Shown here one piece after another: positions 1-7,454 of a stretch of 17,724 nucleotides of DNA. The position numbers and the translations under genes are program-made. Source of the stretch: CBDTTM01 sp965363355 (lineage in GTDB: Bacteria; Bacillota; Negativicutes; Selenomonadales; Selenomonadaceae). Below the pieces are notes generated by a model. That model searched no databases. It worked only from the letters and a program-made list of their open reading frames with translations, and was not told the origin of the DNA. Position 1 is the stretch's first letter. Every line of letters begins with the position of its first letter. The stretch spans positions 1-17,724 of the forward strand of contig CBDTTM010000033.1 of assembly GCA_965363355.1 (NCBI GenBank). The letters are read 5' to 3'.

Positions 1-381
1 ATGCCAGCAGCACATATTGAGACACGCGCTATGCAGTTCTTGTATGAAGCGGATGATTTGTATACATTCATGGATAATGAATCCTATGAACAGACAGAAC
101 TTACTAAGGAAACTCTTGGTTCAGCACTTAATTATCTGACGGAAAACATGGACATCAACTTGCAGGTGTTCAAAGGCACGATCATCGGCATTACGTTGCC
201 AAATTCGGTCAATCTTAAAATCGTTGAATGTGAACCAAGCGTAAAAGGGGATACAGCTACAGGCGCTACGAAAATGGCGACTCTTGAAACAGGCTACAGT
301 GTTAAAGTACCGCTCTTTATCAATGAAGGCGATGTACTGAGAATCGATACCCGTACAGGGAATTATATCGAAAGAGCTTGA
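1..381 (+). CDS. efp: Elongation factor P, C-terminal part (5' truncated by window)
   Basis: EF-P binds ribosomes stalled on polyproline stretches, between the P and E sites, and promotes peptide bond formation. The 126 visible residues carry the hallmark of the second domain (AHIETRAMQFLYEADDLYTFMDNESYEQ region, residues 4-31) and the third OB-like domain, ending in the family signature around VPLFINEGDVLRIDTRTGNYIERA. Family members are about 185 residues, so roughly 60 N-terminal residues, including the KOW-like domain and the tip residue that is modified in many bacteria, lie upstream of the window. The ATG at base 1 is most likely an internal methionine, not the start. The gene ends with TGA at 379-381 and a terminator follows at once, so it closes its transcription unit. 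Confidence 0.95.
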   Translation: MPAAHIETRAMQFLYEADDLYTFMDNESYEQTELTKETLGSALNYLTENMDINLQVFKGTIIGITLPNSVNLKIVECEPSVKGDTATGATKMATLETGYSVKVPLFINEGDVLRIDTRTGNYIERA

Positions 382-390
382 TAAGAGAAT

Positions 391-430
391 AAAAATCCGC
401 TGACGGGGTGTTGTACCGCAGCGGATTTTT
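391..430 (+). terminator. Intrinsic terminator after efp
   Basis: A perfect 12-bp stem (AAAAATCCGCTG at 391-402 pairing with CAGCGGATTTTT at 419-430) encloses a 16-nt loop and runs into a T tract extending to 435. The A run on the 5' arm means it could also work on the opposite strand. It separates efp from the Asp23 operon. Confidence 0.9.
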
Positions 431-514
431 TTTTTCGATGGCAGGAAATGCTAGAGATAGCAGCGAATTGACAATTGTATGAAATACATAAACGATGCAT
501 GTTTTAACGAAAGT

Positions 515-543
515 TTGTATATTTAATATTTGTTTGTTATAAT
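515..543 (+). promoter_or_regulatory. Sigma-A-type extended -10 promoter of the asp23-amaP-nusB operon
   Basis: A perfect -10 hexamer TATAAT (538-543) is preceded by TG at 535-536 (extended -10, TGnTATAAT). A half-matching -35 (TTGTAT, 515-520) sits 17 bp upstream. Transcription should start near 550, giving a leader of about 43 nt to the ATG at 593. This is the only strong promoter seen between the efp terminator and the Asp23 gene. An inverted repeat overlaps the -10. Confidence 0.75.
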
Positions 544-558
544 TTAAGTATTATAACA
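535..558. repeat. 9-bp inverted repeat overlapping the asp23 promoter -10 (candidate operator)
   Basis: The arms TGTTATAAT (535-543) and ATTATAACA (550-558) are exact reverse complements around a 6-nt centre. The left arm contains the whole -10 hexamer and the right arm covers the expected transcription start. Because most of it is upstream of or at the start site, it would act on DNA and not as an RNA hairpin. The inner half-sites resemble the arms of PerR boxes (TTATAAT and ATTATAA), but PerR boxes have a 1-nt centre and this one has 6. The regulator is therefore unknown. Confidence 0.6.
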
Positions 559-592
559 GAGAATGTTGTCTAAAATAAAAGGGGGCTTTATC

Positions 593-991
593 ATGGAAAA
601 TGCAGCGGGAAAAAAGGACGTATTGAATTCTTTGGGTTCGATTCGCATAGCTGATGAAGTAGTCAGCATCATTGCTGGTTTATCGGCTACTGAAGTAGAC
701 GGCATTGCTGGAATGAGCGGTGGACTCGTAGGCGGTATAGCAGAACTTCTTGGCAAGAAAAATTTTGCTAAAGGGGTTAAAGTTGAAGTTGGTGAACGTG
801 AAGCTGCCGTGGATTTGTTTATTATCGTGAAATACGGTGTACGCATACCAGATGTTGCCTTAGCTGTACAAGAAAACGTGAAACAGGCCATTGAAACGAT
901 GACGGGTCTTTCTGTTGTTGAAGTCAACATCCATGTACAGGGTGTGGGCTTTCCGGAAGAAGCTAAAGAAGAAGAAGTTCGGGTGCGCTGA
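593..991 (+). CDS. Asp23/Gls24 family envelope stress response protein
   Basis: This 132-residue protein belongs to the Asp23/Gls24 (DUF322) family. In Staphylococcus the abundant Asp23 is held at the membrane by AmaP and is linked to cell-envelope stress. The family pattern is visible: GSIRIADEVVSIIAGLSATEV at residues 15-35, a glycine-rich stretch (IAGMSGGLVGGIAELLG, 38-54), then alternating strands (VKVEVGEREAAVDLFIIVKYG) and a helix VQENVKQAIETMTGL before the final VNIHVQGVGF strand. It has no signal peptide or membrane segment. The ATG at 593 is chosen because a strong AAAAGGGGG site ends 7 nt before it; an in-frame upstream start at 563 would bypass that site. The next gene encodes its probable membrane anchor. 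Confidence 0.9.
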   Translation: MENAAGKKDVLNSLGSIRIADEVVSIIAGLSATEVDGIAGMSGGLVGGIAELLGKKNFAKGVKVEVGEREAAVDLFIIVKYGVRIPDVALAVQENVKQAIETMTGLSVVEVNIHVQGVGFPEEAKEEEVRVR

Positions 992-1008
992 CTGAAGGAG
1001 AGACATAT

Positions 1009-1587
1009 ATGGGGATCATAAATCGGATTTTGCTGTTTTTTTACACCATAGGAATAGCTCTGCTGTCTTTGGGTATCATTGTGCTTTGTCTGCAAGTCGT
1101 TCCGGCAAATTATGCTTGGAATGAATTTTTGTATCTTTGTGGACGATGGGAAACAGGCGTGGCAGCATTCGTGGTTTTTTTGATCAGTGTTGAGCTTTTT
1201 GGTTTGACTTTTGCCAGCAAAACTAAAAAGACGCGCAGTGATAAAGATGCGCTGATTGTTCATGGCGAGTTGGGCGAAGTCAAAGTTGCAGTTGATGCCA
1301 TTCGCAATCTCGTCGATCGCACGACAAGATGCGTTCATGGTGTACGCGATGTCAAGGCAAAGGTAGAAGCACAGGTTCCCAAGGATTCACCGGAAGCAGC
1401 GGCGGTTGTCAATATTGAGCTTAAACTGGTAATTGGACAGGAAAGCAATGTGGCCGAAGTATCGGATGAAATCCAAAAACAGGTAAAAAGGCACTTGCAG
1501 GATTTTATTGGAATCCATGATTTTAATCTGAACATCGTAATCGGCGACATATCAAATGCCGCGATTACGAAGCAGCGCGTTATGTGA
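1009..1587 (+). CDS. amaP: Alkaline shock response membrane anchor protein AmaP
   Basis: AmaP family proteins tether Asp23 to the cytoplasmic membrane. The 192 residues begin with two predicted transmembrane helices (about 7-31 and 49-69) joined by a short loop, followed by a soluble region from about residue 78 to the end that resembles Asp23 itself (DALIVHGELGEVKVAVDAIRNLV, then VNIELKLVIGQESNVAEVSDEIQKQVKRHL). This two-helix hairpin plus cytosolic Asp23-like domain is the usual AmaP design. A good AAGGAG site (995-1000) stands 8 nt before the ATG, and the gap from the Asp23 gene is 17 nt, so the two are surely co-transcribed. The function is inferred from the family and from the adjacency. 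Confidence 0.88.
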   Translation: MGIINRILLFFYTIGIALLSLGIIVLCLQVVPANYAWNEFLYLCGRWETGVAAFVVFLISVELFGLTFASKTKKTRSDKDALIVHGELGEVKVAVDAIRNLVDRTTRCVHGVRDVKAKVEAQVPKDSPEAAAVVNIELKLVIGQESNVAEVSDEIQKQVKRHLQDFIGIHDFNLNIVIGDISNAAITKQRVM

Positions 1588-1614
1588 GTTCGCATGACGC
1601 AATGAGGTGACGGA

Positions 1615-1851
1615 ATGAAAGAGGATGTAAAGCAGTTAATAAAGCATATCTGGGAGAATCACCGTGGCAAGGCCGTCGGTACGCTGCTGGGAATTGTTCT
1701 GGGAGTGGCGATTTTGTTCATCGGTTTTTGGAAAACCGTGTTTATTTTGCTTTGCGGAGTTATCGGTTTATATATTGGGATCAAAATCGATCGCAATGAA
1801 GATGTTCTTGAGAGTTTAGAAAGATGGGTTCCTCCATTTTTTCGTCGTTGA
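1615..1851 (+). CDS. DUF2273 family small membrane protein
   Basis: This 78-residue protein has a charged amphipathic N-terminus (MKEDVKQLIKHIWENHRGK), two closely spaced hydrophobic segments (about 20-38 and 40-58) rich in glycine, and a charged tail. It matches the DUF2273 family, which is habitually found beside Asp23 and AmaP genes. It probably sits in the membrane with AmaP, but its biochemical role is unknown. Translation initiates at an ATG preceded by GAGGTGA with only 4 nt of spacing, a little tight. It lies 27 nt after amaP and 47 nt before nusB. Confidence 0.85.
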   Translation: MKEDVKQLIKHIWENHRGKAVGTLLGIVLGVAILFIGFWKTVFILLCGVIGLYIGIKIDRNEDVLESLERWVPPFFRR

Positions 1852-1898
1852 GTTTAATAGAAATTCAGTTATTTGGAGAGGTAAAAGGAAGGTAATTT

Positions 1899-2297
1899 AT
1901 GAGTCGTAGACAAGCCAGAGAAGTAGCCTTACAGGCGTTATTTCAATTGGATTTTAATGAAGGAAAACAAGAAGCTGCTGTAGAGGCGGCTTTGGGCGAG
2001 TCTGTTGTGCTGGCCGATAAAGATCGTGAATACGCGAAGTCTATCGTCGAAGGGGCACAATGCAATTTGACGGAAATTGATGCTTTGATTACAAAGCACT
2101 CGCGCGAATGGAAAGTAGCGAGAATGTCAGGCGTTGACCGCAATATCACGCGTATTGCCATTTTTGAGATGAAGTTTGGGGAAGAGACAATTGACCCTAA
2201 AATCATTATCAATGAAGCGGTTGAGATGGCAAAGAAATTCGGAACAGATGATTCCGGACGTTTTGTCAACGGCATCTTAGGTGCGATGCTTAAATAA
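1899..2297 (+). CDS. nusB: Transcription antitermination factor NusB
   Basis: NusB pairs with NusE (ribosomal protein S10) on boxA RNA to make rRNA transcription resistant to termination. The 132-residue all-helical protein shows the family landmarks: the N-terminal arginine-rich RRQAREVALQALFQLDF (residues 3-19), GVDRNITRIAIFEMKFG (78-94) and the C-terminal INEAVEMAKKFGTDDSG region followed by RFVNGILG (104-128). Length is normal. The Shine-Dalgarno AAGGAAGG (1885-1892) is 6 nt before the ATG. It is the last gene of the asp23 transcription unit, judging by the terminator just downstream. Confidence 0.96.
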   Translation: MSRRQAREVALQALFQLDFNEGKQEAAVEAALGESVVLADKDREYAKSIVEGAQCNLTEIDALITKHSREWKVARMSGVDRNITRIAIFEMKFGEETIDPKIIINEAVEMAKKFGTDDSGRFVNGILGAMLK

Positions 2298-2311
2298 CAA
2301 TAGTAAAATTT

Positions 2312-2336
2312 GCCAGGCGGTGGCCTGGCTTTTTTC
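2312..2336 (+). terminator. Intrinsic terminator between nusB and xseA
   Basis: A 7-bp GC-rich stem (GCCAGGC at 2312-2318, GCCTGGC at 2323-2329) closes a GGTG tetraloop and is followed by six T residues (2330-2335). It begins 14 nt after the nusB stop and ends only about 13 nt before the xseA Shine-Dalgarno. I see no convincing promoter between it and xseA, so xseA and later genes probably depend at least partly on readthrough. Confidence 0.8.
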
Positions 2337-2361
2337 TTATTTTACAGCGAGGAGCATTGTT

Positions 2362-3579
2362 TTGGATATTCGCAGCGTCAGTGAGATAACGAAGTATATA
2401 AAAAATGTAATAGAGCAGGATTTTCTTTTATCTCGGGTGATGATCCGCGGAGAAATATCCAATTTCAAGCAATATTCTTCTGGCCATTGCTATTTTACCT
2501 TGAAAGATGCGAATGCAGCTCTTAAAGCCGTTATGTTTCGCAGCCGGGCAGAACATTTGAAGTTTTTGCCGGTAAATGGAATGAAGGTAGTGGCTTCAGG
2601 CAGCATTTCCCTTTATGAGCGTGATGGGGCTTATCAGCTTTATGTGCAAAGTATCTTGCCAGAAGGCGCTGGCGAACTCAGCGTAGCTTTTGAACAGCTC
2701 AAATCGAAGCTTTCGGAAGAAGGGCTTTTTTCAGTGGCACGTAAAAAATCGATGCCGCAGTTTCCTAAAATAATAGGGGTAGTGACTTCACCAAGTGGAG
2801 CAGTGCTCAGAGATATTTACCGTGTGGCCAAACGTCGTAATCCAATGGTAAAGCTTGTTTTGTATCCAGTACAAGTACAAGGCGATCAATCCGCAGGGCA
2901 GATCGTGCGAGCCATTACTTTTTTTAATCGTAAATATCCGGCGGTAGATTTGCTGATTGTTGGCCGCGGTGGCGGTTCAATGGAGGATTTGTGGTCTTTC
3001 AATGAGGAAAAAGTTGTCCGGGCCATTGCCGGCTCTAAACTTCCGATTATTTCGGCAGTCGGTCACGAAACGGATTATACTTTGGCGGATTTTGCTGCGG
3101 ATCTTCGCGCAGCTACACCATCGCAGGCTGCTGAATTAGCAGTTCCGGATGGACGTGAGCTCAGCCGGTATATTCATTCCTTGCGCCAGCAACTAAAAAC
3201 AAAAGGGCTCGCACTTTTACGAAGCAAACGCCATCGTCTGGAGGTTTGTCAAAAAAGCAAAGTGATGAAGTCCCCGCAGACACTGTTACTGGATAAGCGC
3301 CAGCGATTAGATTATGCGCTGGAAAAGCTGCAAAGAGCAGCGGGCGATCGTTTGAAGGCAAAACAGCATGAATTACAAGTTTCGATGGAACGCTTATCCA
3401 TGCTCGATCCACTTAAGGTGTTGAAGCGAGGGTATGGAATCGTTGAGACGGAGAAAAAAATTGTCCGCAAGATTGCCGTGGTGAAACCCGGCAGCAAAAT
3501 CAAGGTTTTGTTGTCCGATGGCAGTTTTACTGCAATTGTCGATGAGGTTAGAGAGGGGAATAGCAATGGCAAGGGGTAA
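2362..3579 (+). CDS. xseA: Exodeoxyribonuclease VII large subunit XseA
   Basis: XseA is the catalytic subunit of exonuclease VII, which degrades single-stranded DNA in both directions and acts in repair with several XseB subunits. The protein starts with an OB-fold (MDIRSVSEITKYIKNVIEQD through about residue 100) and continues with the nuclease domain: GVVTSPSGAVLRDI (139-152), GRGGGSMEDLWSFN (201-214), SAVGHETDYTLADFAADLRA (231-250) and ATPSQAAE. A coiled-coil region follows (about 265-365), where XseB subunits bind. I place the start at TTG 2362, 7 nt after GAGGAG (2349-2354), giving 405 residues. An in-frame ATG at 2281 lies inside nusB and upstream of the terminator, and would add a non-conserved leader. 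Confidence 0.93.
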   Translation: MDIRSVSEITKYIKNVIEQDFLLSRVMIRGEISNFKQYSSGHCYFTLKDANAALKAVMFRSRAEHLKFLPVNGMKVVASGSISLYERDGAYQLYVQSILPEGAGELSVAFEQLKSKLSEEGLFSVARKKSMPQFPKIIGVVTSPSGAVLRDIYRVAKRRNPMVKLVLYPVQVQGDQSAGQIVRAITFFNRKYPAVDLLIVGRGGGSMEDLWSFNEEKVVRAIAGSKLPIISAVGHETDYTLADFAADLRAATPSQAAELAVPDGRELSRYIHSLRQQLKTKGLALLRSKRHRLEVCQKSKVMKSPQTLLLDKRQRLDYALEKLQRAAGDRLKAKQHELQVSMERLSMLDPLKVLKRGYGIVETEKKIVRKIAVVKPGSKIKVLLSDGSFTAIVDEVREGNSNGKG

Positions 3580-3805
3580 AAAAATATCATTTGAAGAAGC
3601 ACTTACTGGTTTAGAAGCGATTGTTGCTGAATTAGAAGATGGAGATATCGCTTTAGCGGATCTTTTGGATAAATACACGCAGGGAGTGAAATTTTCTGAG
3701 GCGTGTTTAAAGGAAATCAATGCAGCTGAAGAAGCCATGGATCTGGTTATTCAGGAAAATGCTGAAGGCTTTGAAGAGTCTGCGCTGCATATAGAAGGAG
3801 AATAA
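3566..3805 (+). CDS. xseB: Exodeoxyribonuclease VII small subunit XseB
   Basis: This 79-residue helical protein is the small regulatory subunit that coats the XseA coiled coil. It has the typical family pattern: KKISFEEALTGLEAIVAELE near the N-terminus, then a second helix with DLLDKYTQGVKFSEACL and a terminal helix with acidic residues. The ATG at 3566 has a GAGAGGGG site (3551-3558) 7 nt upstream. It overlaps the end of xseA by 14 nt, so the two subunits are probably translationally coupled. An upstream in-frame start at 3518 would add 16 non-conserved residues. Confidence 0.95.
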   Translation: MARGKKISFEEALTGLEAIVAELEDGDIALADLLDKYTQGVKFSEACLKEINAAEEAMDLVIQENAEGFEESALHIEGE

Positions 3806-3807
3806 AC

Positions 3808-4686
3808 ATGCTCAAAACATATTGGAAAGAAAAAATAGACTTGGTTGAATCCGAATTGAAAAATTTACTGCCGGAAAATACAGCTTTATCGGCCAAGCTT
3901 TGTGAAGCGATGAATTATAGTTTGCTCGCAGGTGGCAAACGACTTAGACCAATATTATTGATGGCGGCAGCGGATGCAGTTGGTTCTTCTGGTAAGAAAT
4001 TTTTGCGTTCAGCTTGTGCCTTGGAAATGATTCATACATATTCTCTGATTCACGATGATTTGCCAGCGATGGACAATGATGATTATCGTCGCGGTAAATT
4101 GACCAATCACAAGGTGTTTGGCGATGGAATCGCTGTTTTGGCAGGAGATGCTTTATTGACAGCGGCTTTTGAAGTCCTGTCCGGGCAAAAAGATGCTTCT
4201 GTACAAAAAATTCTTTATGTAATTGCTGAAATGAGCAAAGCAGCCGGCCCTAATGGCATGGTTGGTGGACAGGTCATCGATTTACTGTCGGAAGATAAGA
4301 AAATCGGGATGGAAACACTTCAACAGATGCACATGGCAAAAACAGGAGCTTTATTTTTAGCTGCAATTCGCTGCGGAGCGATTTTAGGGGAGGCCAGTGA
4401 AGAGCAATTGGCAGCACTGTCTCTTTATGCTGAAAAATTTGGTTTGGCATTTCAAATAACAGATGATATTCTCGATGTTACGGGGTCATTGGATAAAATT
4501 GGTAAGCCGGTAGGCAGTGATGAGCGCAATCACAAATCGACGTATGTGACGTTGACTTCACTCGATAGCGCGAAACGATTGGCTGAAGACACAGTAAAAG
4601 AAGCTTTGAATGCTTTGGCTATTTTTGGAAATGAAGCAGATTTTTTAAGGGAAATCGTACAATATCTCATTACACGTGATAAGTGA
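3808..4686 (+). CDS. ispA: Polyprenyl synthetase, farnesyl diphosphate synthase type
   Basis: IspA condenses dimethylallyl diphosphate with two isopentenyl diphosphates to geranyl and then farnesyl diphosphate, the precursor of undecaprenyl carrier and quinone chains. The 292-residue protein has the first aspartate-rich motif DDLPAMDNDD (residues 83-92, DDxxxxD type), the second DDILD (219-223), the diphosphate-binding GGKRLRP (42-48) and GGQVIDL (153-159). Length and motifs fit short-chain synthases. The start codon follows xseB by 2 nt and a clear AAGGAG (3795-3800) lies inside the end of xseB. Product chain length is inferred from family similarity, and geranylgeranyl synthesis is not excluded. 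Confidence 0.92.
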   Translation: MLKTYWKEKIDLVESELKNLLPENTALSAKLCEAMNYSLLAGGKRLRPILLMAAADAVGSSGKKFLRSACALEMIHTYSLIHDDLPAMDNDDYRRGKLTNHKVFGDGIAVLAGDALLTAAFEVLSGQKDASVQKILYVIAEMSKAAGPNGMVGGQVIDLLSEDKKIGMETLQQMHMAKTGALFLAAIRCGAILGEASEEQLAALSLYAEKFGLAFQITDDILDVTGSLDKIGKPVGSDERNHKSTYVTLTSLDSAKRLAEDTVKEALNALAIFGNEADFLREIVQYLITRDK

Positions 4687-4715
4687 ACCAGACAAAAAAG
4701 AAAGCATGTGAGAAA

Positions 4716-6605
4716 ATGAGCCATATATTAGAAAAAATAGAAAATCCACAGCAGTTGAAAAATTTATCACTGCAGCAATTAGAAAAACTTGCTTTGGAGC
4801 TCCGAAGCTTTATTATAGAAAATGTGGCCCAGACCGGTGGACATTTGGCACCGAGTTTGGGTGTCGTAGATTTGACAGTTGCTTTACATCGGGTGTTTGA
4901 CTGTCCAAATGATAAAATTGTTTGGGATGTCGGTCACCAAGCCTACGCCCATAAGATATTGACCGGCAGAAGAGATCAGTTTCATACATTACGGCAAAAG
5001 GGCGGCATCACAGGCTTTCCTCGTTTGGCAGAAAGCCCTTATGATAGTTTTGGCGTAGGCCATTCGAGTACATCGATTTCAGCTGCTTTGGGGATGGCTA
5101 TTGCCCGTGATCTCAATAGAGAAAAACATCATGTCTTGGCAGTGATCGGCGACGGTGCACTTACTGGCGGCGAGGCGTTTGAAGCACTCAACCATGCGGG
5201 AGATCTCGGCAAGAATTTGATTGTGATTTTAAATGACAATGAGATGTCTATCGATCCTAACGTGGGCGCTTTGTCGGAATATCTTTCAAAGATGAGGACG
5301 GCACCTCAGTATAATCGCGCGAAAAAAGATTTTGGCGGACTTTTAAAAAGCATTCCGCATATTGGCGATACTGTTTTGAAAACAGCCGAACATATAAAAG
5401 ATAGTGTGCGATTTTTTCTAGTCCCTGGTGGATTGTTTGAAGAAATGGGCTTTACTTATATAGGACCGATTGATGGACATAATATAGAGCTTTTACTTGA
5501 AGTGCTTGAACAGGCAAAATTAATGGATGGACCACTGCTCATCCACGTTCGGACAAAAAAAGGCAAAGGTTATTTACCCGCTGAAATCGAACCGGATAAA
5601 TTCCATGGTATTGGCAAGTTCAATATGACGACGGGAGCGGTTATAAAAAAGACGGGGATGCCGCCAACCTATACGGATGTTTTTGGACAGGCACTGCTCG
5701 ATTTGGCAGATCAAAATGATGATATTGTGGCCATTACGGCGGCAATGCCATCGGGAACGGGCCTTAAACGATTTAGCAAGGTGTTCCCTAAACGTTTTTT
5801 TGATGTCGGCATTGCAGAACAGCACGCGATGACTTTGGCCGCAGGGTTGGCGGCAGCTGGAAAACAGCCAGTCATTGTTCTTTATTCGACGTTTGCTCAA
5901 CGAGCATATGATCAGATGCTCCACGACGTATGTTTGCAAAATCTCCCAGTTGTTCTTTGTCTTGATCGAGCAGGGATGGTCGGGGAAGATGGTCCGACGC
6001 ACCATGGGGTTTTTGATATTTCCTATTTACGATCTATGCCAAATCTTACGATTATGGCACCAAAGGATGAAAATGAATTAAGACAAATGATGGGGACCGC
6101 TTTTTCTTTAAAGCATCCGGTAGCAATTCGTTATCCGAGGGGTTCTGCTCGCGGGGTACCTATAGAATCTTCATTTGAAAAATTAGCAGAAGGCAAAGCA
6201 GAACTATTGCAAAGTGGTGGCAAAGTTGCTTTCTTTGCGTTAGGTACTATGGTTGAAACAGCACAAAAAGCAGCAGGAATCTTAAAGCAAGAGGGAATAG
6301 AAACTACCGTTGTCAATGCTCGTTTTGCTAAACCTTTAGACGAAGCTATGTTAAGAGATTTGACGGAGCAGATGGATTTGATCATCACGATGGAAGAAAA
6401 CGTATTGGCTGGAGGCTTTGGTTCAGCTGTACTGGAATTTTTGAATAGAGAAAATCTGACGAATGTGCAAATACAGTGTATTGGTATACCGGACACATTT
6501 GTTGAGCAAGGATCAAGAGGCGAGCTGCTGCAGGCATATAAGCTTACGGAGAAAGATGCAGCAGGTGTGGCGCGGACTTTTTTGCAAGACAAGAATAGAG
6601 GATAA
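4716..6605 (+). CDS. dxs: 1-deoxy-D-xylulose-5-phosphate synthase
   Basis: DXS is the thiamine-diphosphate enzyme that joins pyruvate and glyceraldehyde 3-phosphate, the first and often rate-limiting step of the MEP isoprenoid pathway. The 629-residue protein shows the N-terminal GGH (41-43), VWDVGHQAYAHK (69-80), the diphosphate/Mg motif GDGALTGG (145-152) with partner N173, the central transketolase-type domain with catalytic glutamate E368 in VGIAEQHA, and a C-terminal transketolase domain. I chose the ATG at 4716 because MSHILEKIENPQQLKNLS aligns with family N-termini; its Shine-Dalgarno is weak (GTGAG, 3 nt spacing). A GTG at 4683, overlapping the ispA stop, is the alternative. It lies directly after ispA, so two isoprenoid steps are linked. 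Confidence 0.96.
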   Translation: MSHILEKIENPQQLKNLSLQQLEKLALELRSFIIENVAQTGGHLAPSLGVVDLTVALHRVFDCPNDKIVWDVGHQAYAHKILTGRRDQFHTLRQKGGITGFPRLAESPYDSFGVGHSSTSISAALGMAIARDLNREKHHVLAVIGDGALTGGEAFEALNHAGDLGKNLIVILNDNEMSIDPNVGALSEYLSKMRTAPQYNRAKKDFGGLLKSIPHIGDTVLKTAEHIKDSVRFFLVPGGLFEEMGFTYIGPIDGHNIELLLEVLEQAKLMDGPLLIHVRTKKGKGYLPAEIEPDKFHGIGKFNMTTGAVIKKTGMPPTYTDVFGQALLDLADQNDDIVAITAAMPSGTGLKRFSKVFPKRFFDVGIAEQHAMTLAAGLAAAGKQPVIVLYSTFAQRAYDQMLHDVCLQNLPVVLCLDRAGMVGEDGPTHHGVFDISYLRSMPNLTIMAPKDENELRQMMGTAFSLKHPVAIRYPRGSARGVPIESSFEKLAEGKAELLQSGGKVAFFALGTMVETAQKAAGILKQEGIETTVVNARFAKPLDEAMLRDLTEQMDLIITMEENVLAGGFGSAVLEFLNRENLTNVQIQCIGIPDTFVEQGSRGELLQAYKLTEKDAAGVARTFLQDKNRG

Positions 6606-6609
6606 ATAA

Positions 6610-7434
6610 ATGGCAAAACAAAGATTAGATGTACTGCTCGTAGAACGAAACTTAGTGCCAAGCCGAGAACGTGCGAAAACAACAATTATGGCGGGACTTG
6701 TTTTAGTTGACGGACAAAAAATAGATAAAGTTGGAACACTTGTAAAACCAGAAGCAGAGCTAAGAGTCCTTGGTGATAGCATTGGTTATGTAAGCCGAGG
6801 TGGTCTAAAACTGGCAAAAGCTATAGAGGTTTTTGGTGTAGAGCTTCAAGGTAAGATCGTAGCGGATATTGGAGCTTCGACCGGAGGGTTTACGGATTGT
6901 TCTTTACAAAATGGAGCGCAAAAAGTGTACGCAATCGATGTGGGCTATGGTCAATTGGCTTGGTCCCTGCGAAGTGATGAACGCGTCATCAATATGGAAC
7001 GAACGAATATCCGAAATGTTGAGCCGAAGGATTTGGCGGAGTTGCTGGACTTTGCATCTATCGATGTGGCATTTATTTCCCTGGAAAAGGTGTTGCCATC
7101 AGCAAAAAATTTACTTTTGCCTACAGGCGAGCTGGTAGCTTTGATAAAACCGCAATTTGAAGCAGGACGAGAAAAAGTTGGAAAAAAAGGGGTCGTACGC
7201 GACCCGGCAGTTCATGAGGAAGTTATACGCAAAATCGTAGATTTCAGCCAAAGCATCGGATTTTTTCCGCGCAATTTGACGTTTTCTCCGGTAAAGGGCC
7301 CAGAAGGCAATATAGAATATCTTATTCGGCTGGATTTCAATGAAGCAGCTGGCTGCGCTGTAGATGAAGAGCAGATTTTATCCGTAGTGGAATCGGCACA
7401 TCAAGGGCTTGATAAGCCGGGACAGCATAAATAA
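6610..7434 (+). CDS. tlyA: TlyA family rRNA (cytidine-2'-O)-methyltransferase
   Basis: TlyA proteins (often mislabelled hemolysin A) 2'-O-methylate cytidines in ribosomal RNA. The 274 residues comprise an S4 RNA-binding domain (about 3-60) and an FtsJ/RrmJ-like Rossmann methyltransferase with the SAM motif DIGASTGGFTDC (86-97). Residues K67, D152, K180 and E236 sit exactly two positions before the catalytic K-D-K-E tetrad known from Mycobacterium TlyA, and VVRDPAVH (195-202) is also typical. The length is close to the longer TlyA type, which modifies both subunits, but the specificity here is inference. It follows dxs by 4 nt with AGAGGA 7 nt before the ATG. Confidence 0.93.
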   Translation: MAKQRLDVLLVERNLVPSRERAKTTIMAGLVLVDGQKIDKVGTLVKPEAELRVLGDSIGYVSRGGLKLAKAIEVFGVELQGKIVADIGASTGGFTDCSLQNGAQKVYAIDVGYGQLAWSLRSDERVINMERTNIRNVEPKDLAELLDFASIDVAFISLEKVLPSAKNLLLPTGELVALIKPQFEAGREKVGKKGVVRDPAVHEEVIRKIVDFSQSIGFFPRNLTFSPVKGPEGNIEYLIRLDFNEAAGCAVDEEQILSVVESAHQGLDKPGQHK

Positions 7435-7454
7435 ACAGGAATTTGGTGATATAA

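Noticed and set aside
1..3. ATG at base 1 as the start of a short EF-P-like protein
   Set aside because: The protein would lack the N-terminal KOW-like domain, and the residues match the interior of normal EF-P, so the gene simply begins before the window.
471..478. Short palindrome ACAATTGT in the efp-asp23 gap
   Set aside because: Eight AT-rich bases arise easily by chance and no extension of the symmetry is seen.
535..558. PerR box at the asp23 promoter
   Set aside because: The arms match PerR-like half-sites but the canonical 7-1-7 spacing is replaced by a 6-nt centre, so I keep it only as an unknown operator candidate.
544..1338. Long open frame on the minus strand (264 codons) across the Asp23 and amaP genes
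   Set aside because: It is fully antisense to two well-supported family proteins, has low-complexity Ser/Thr-rich composition typical of antisense shadows and shows no recognisable domain.
5574..6005. Minus-strand open frame (143 codons) inside dxs
   Set aside because: It is antisense to the conserved transketolase core of dxs, has no Shine-Dalgarno support that I could see and no recognisable motif.
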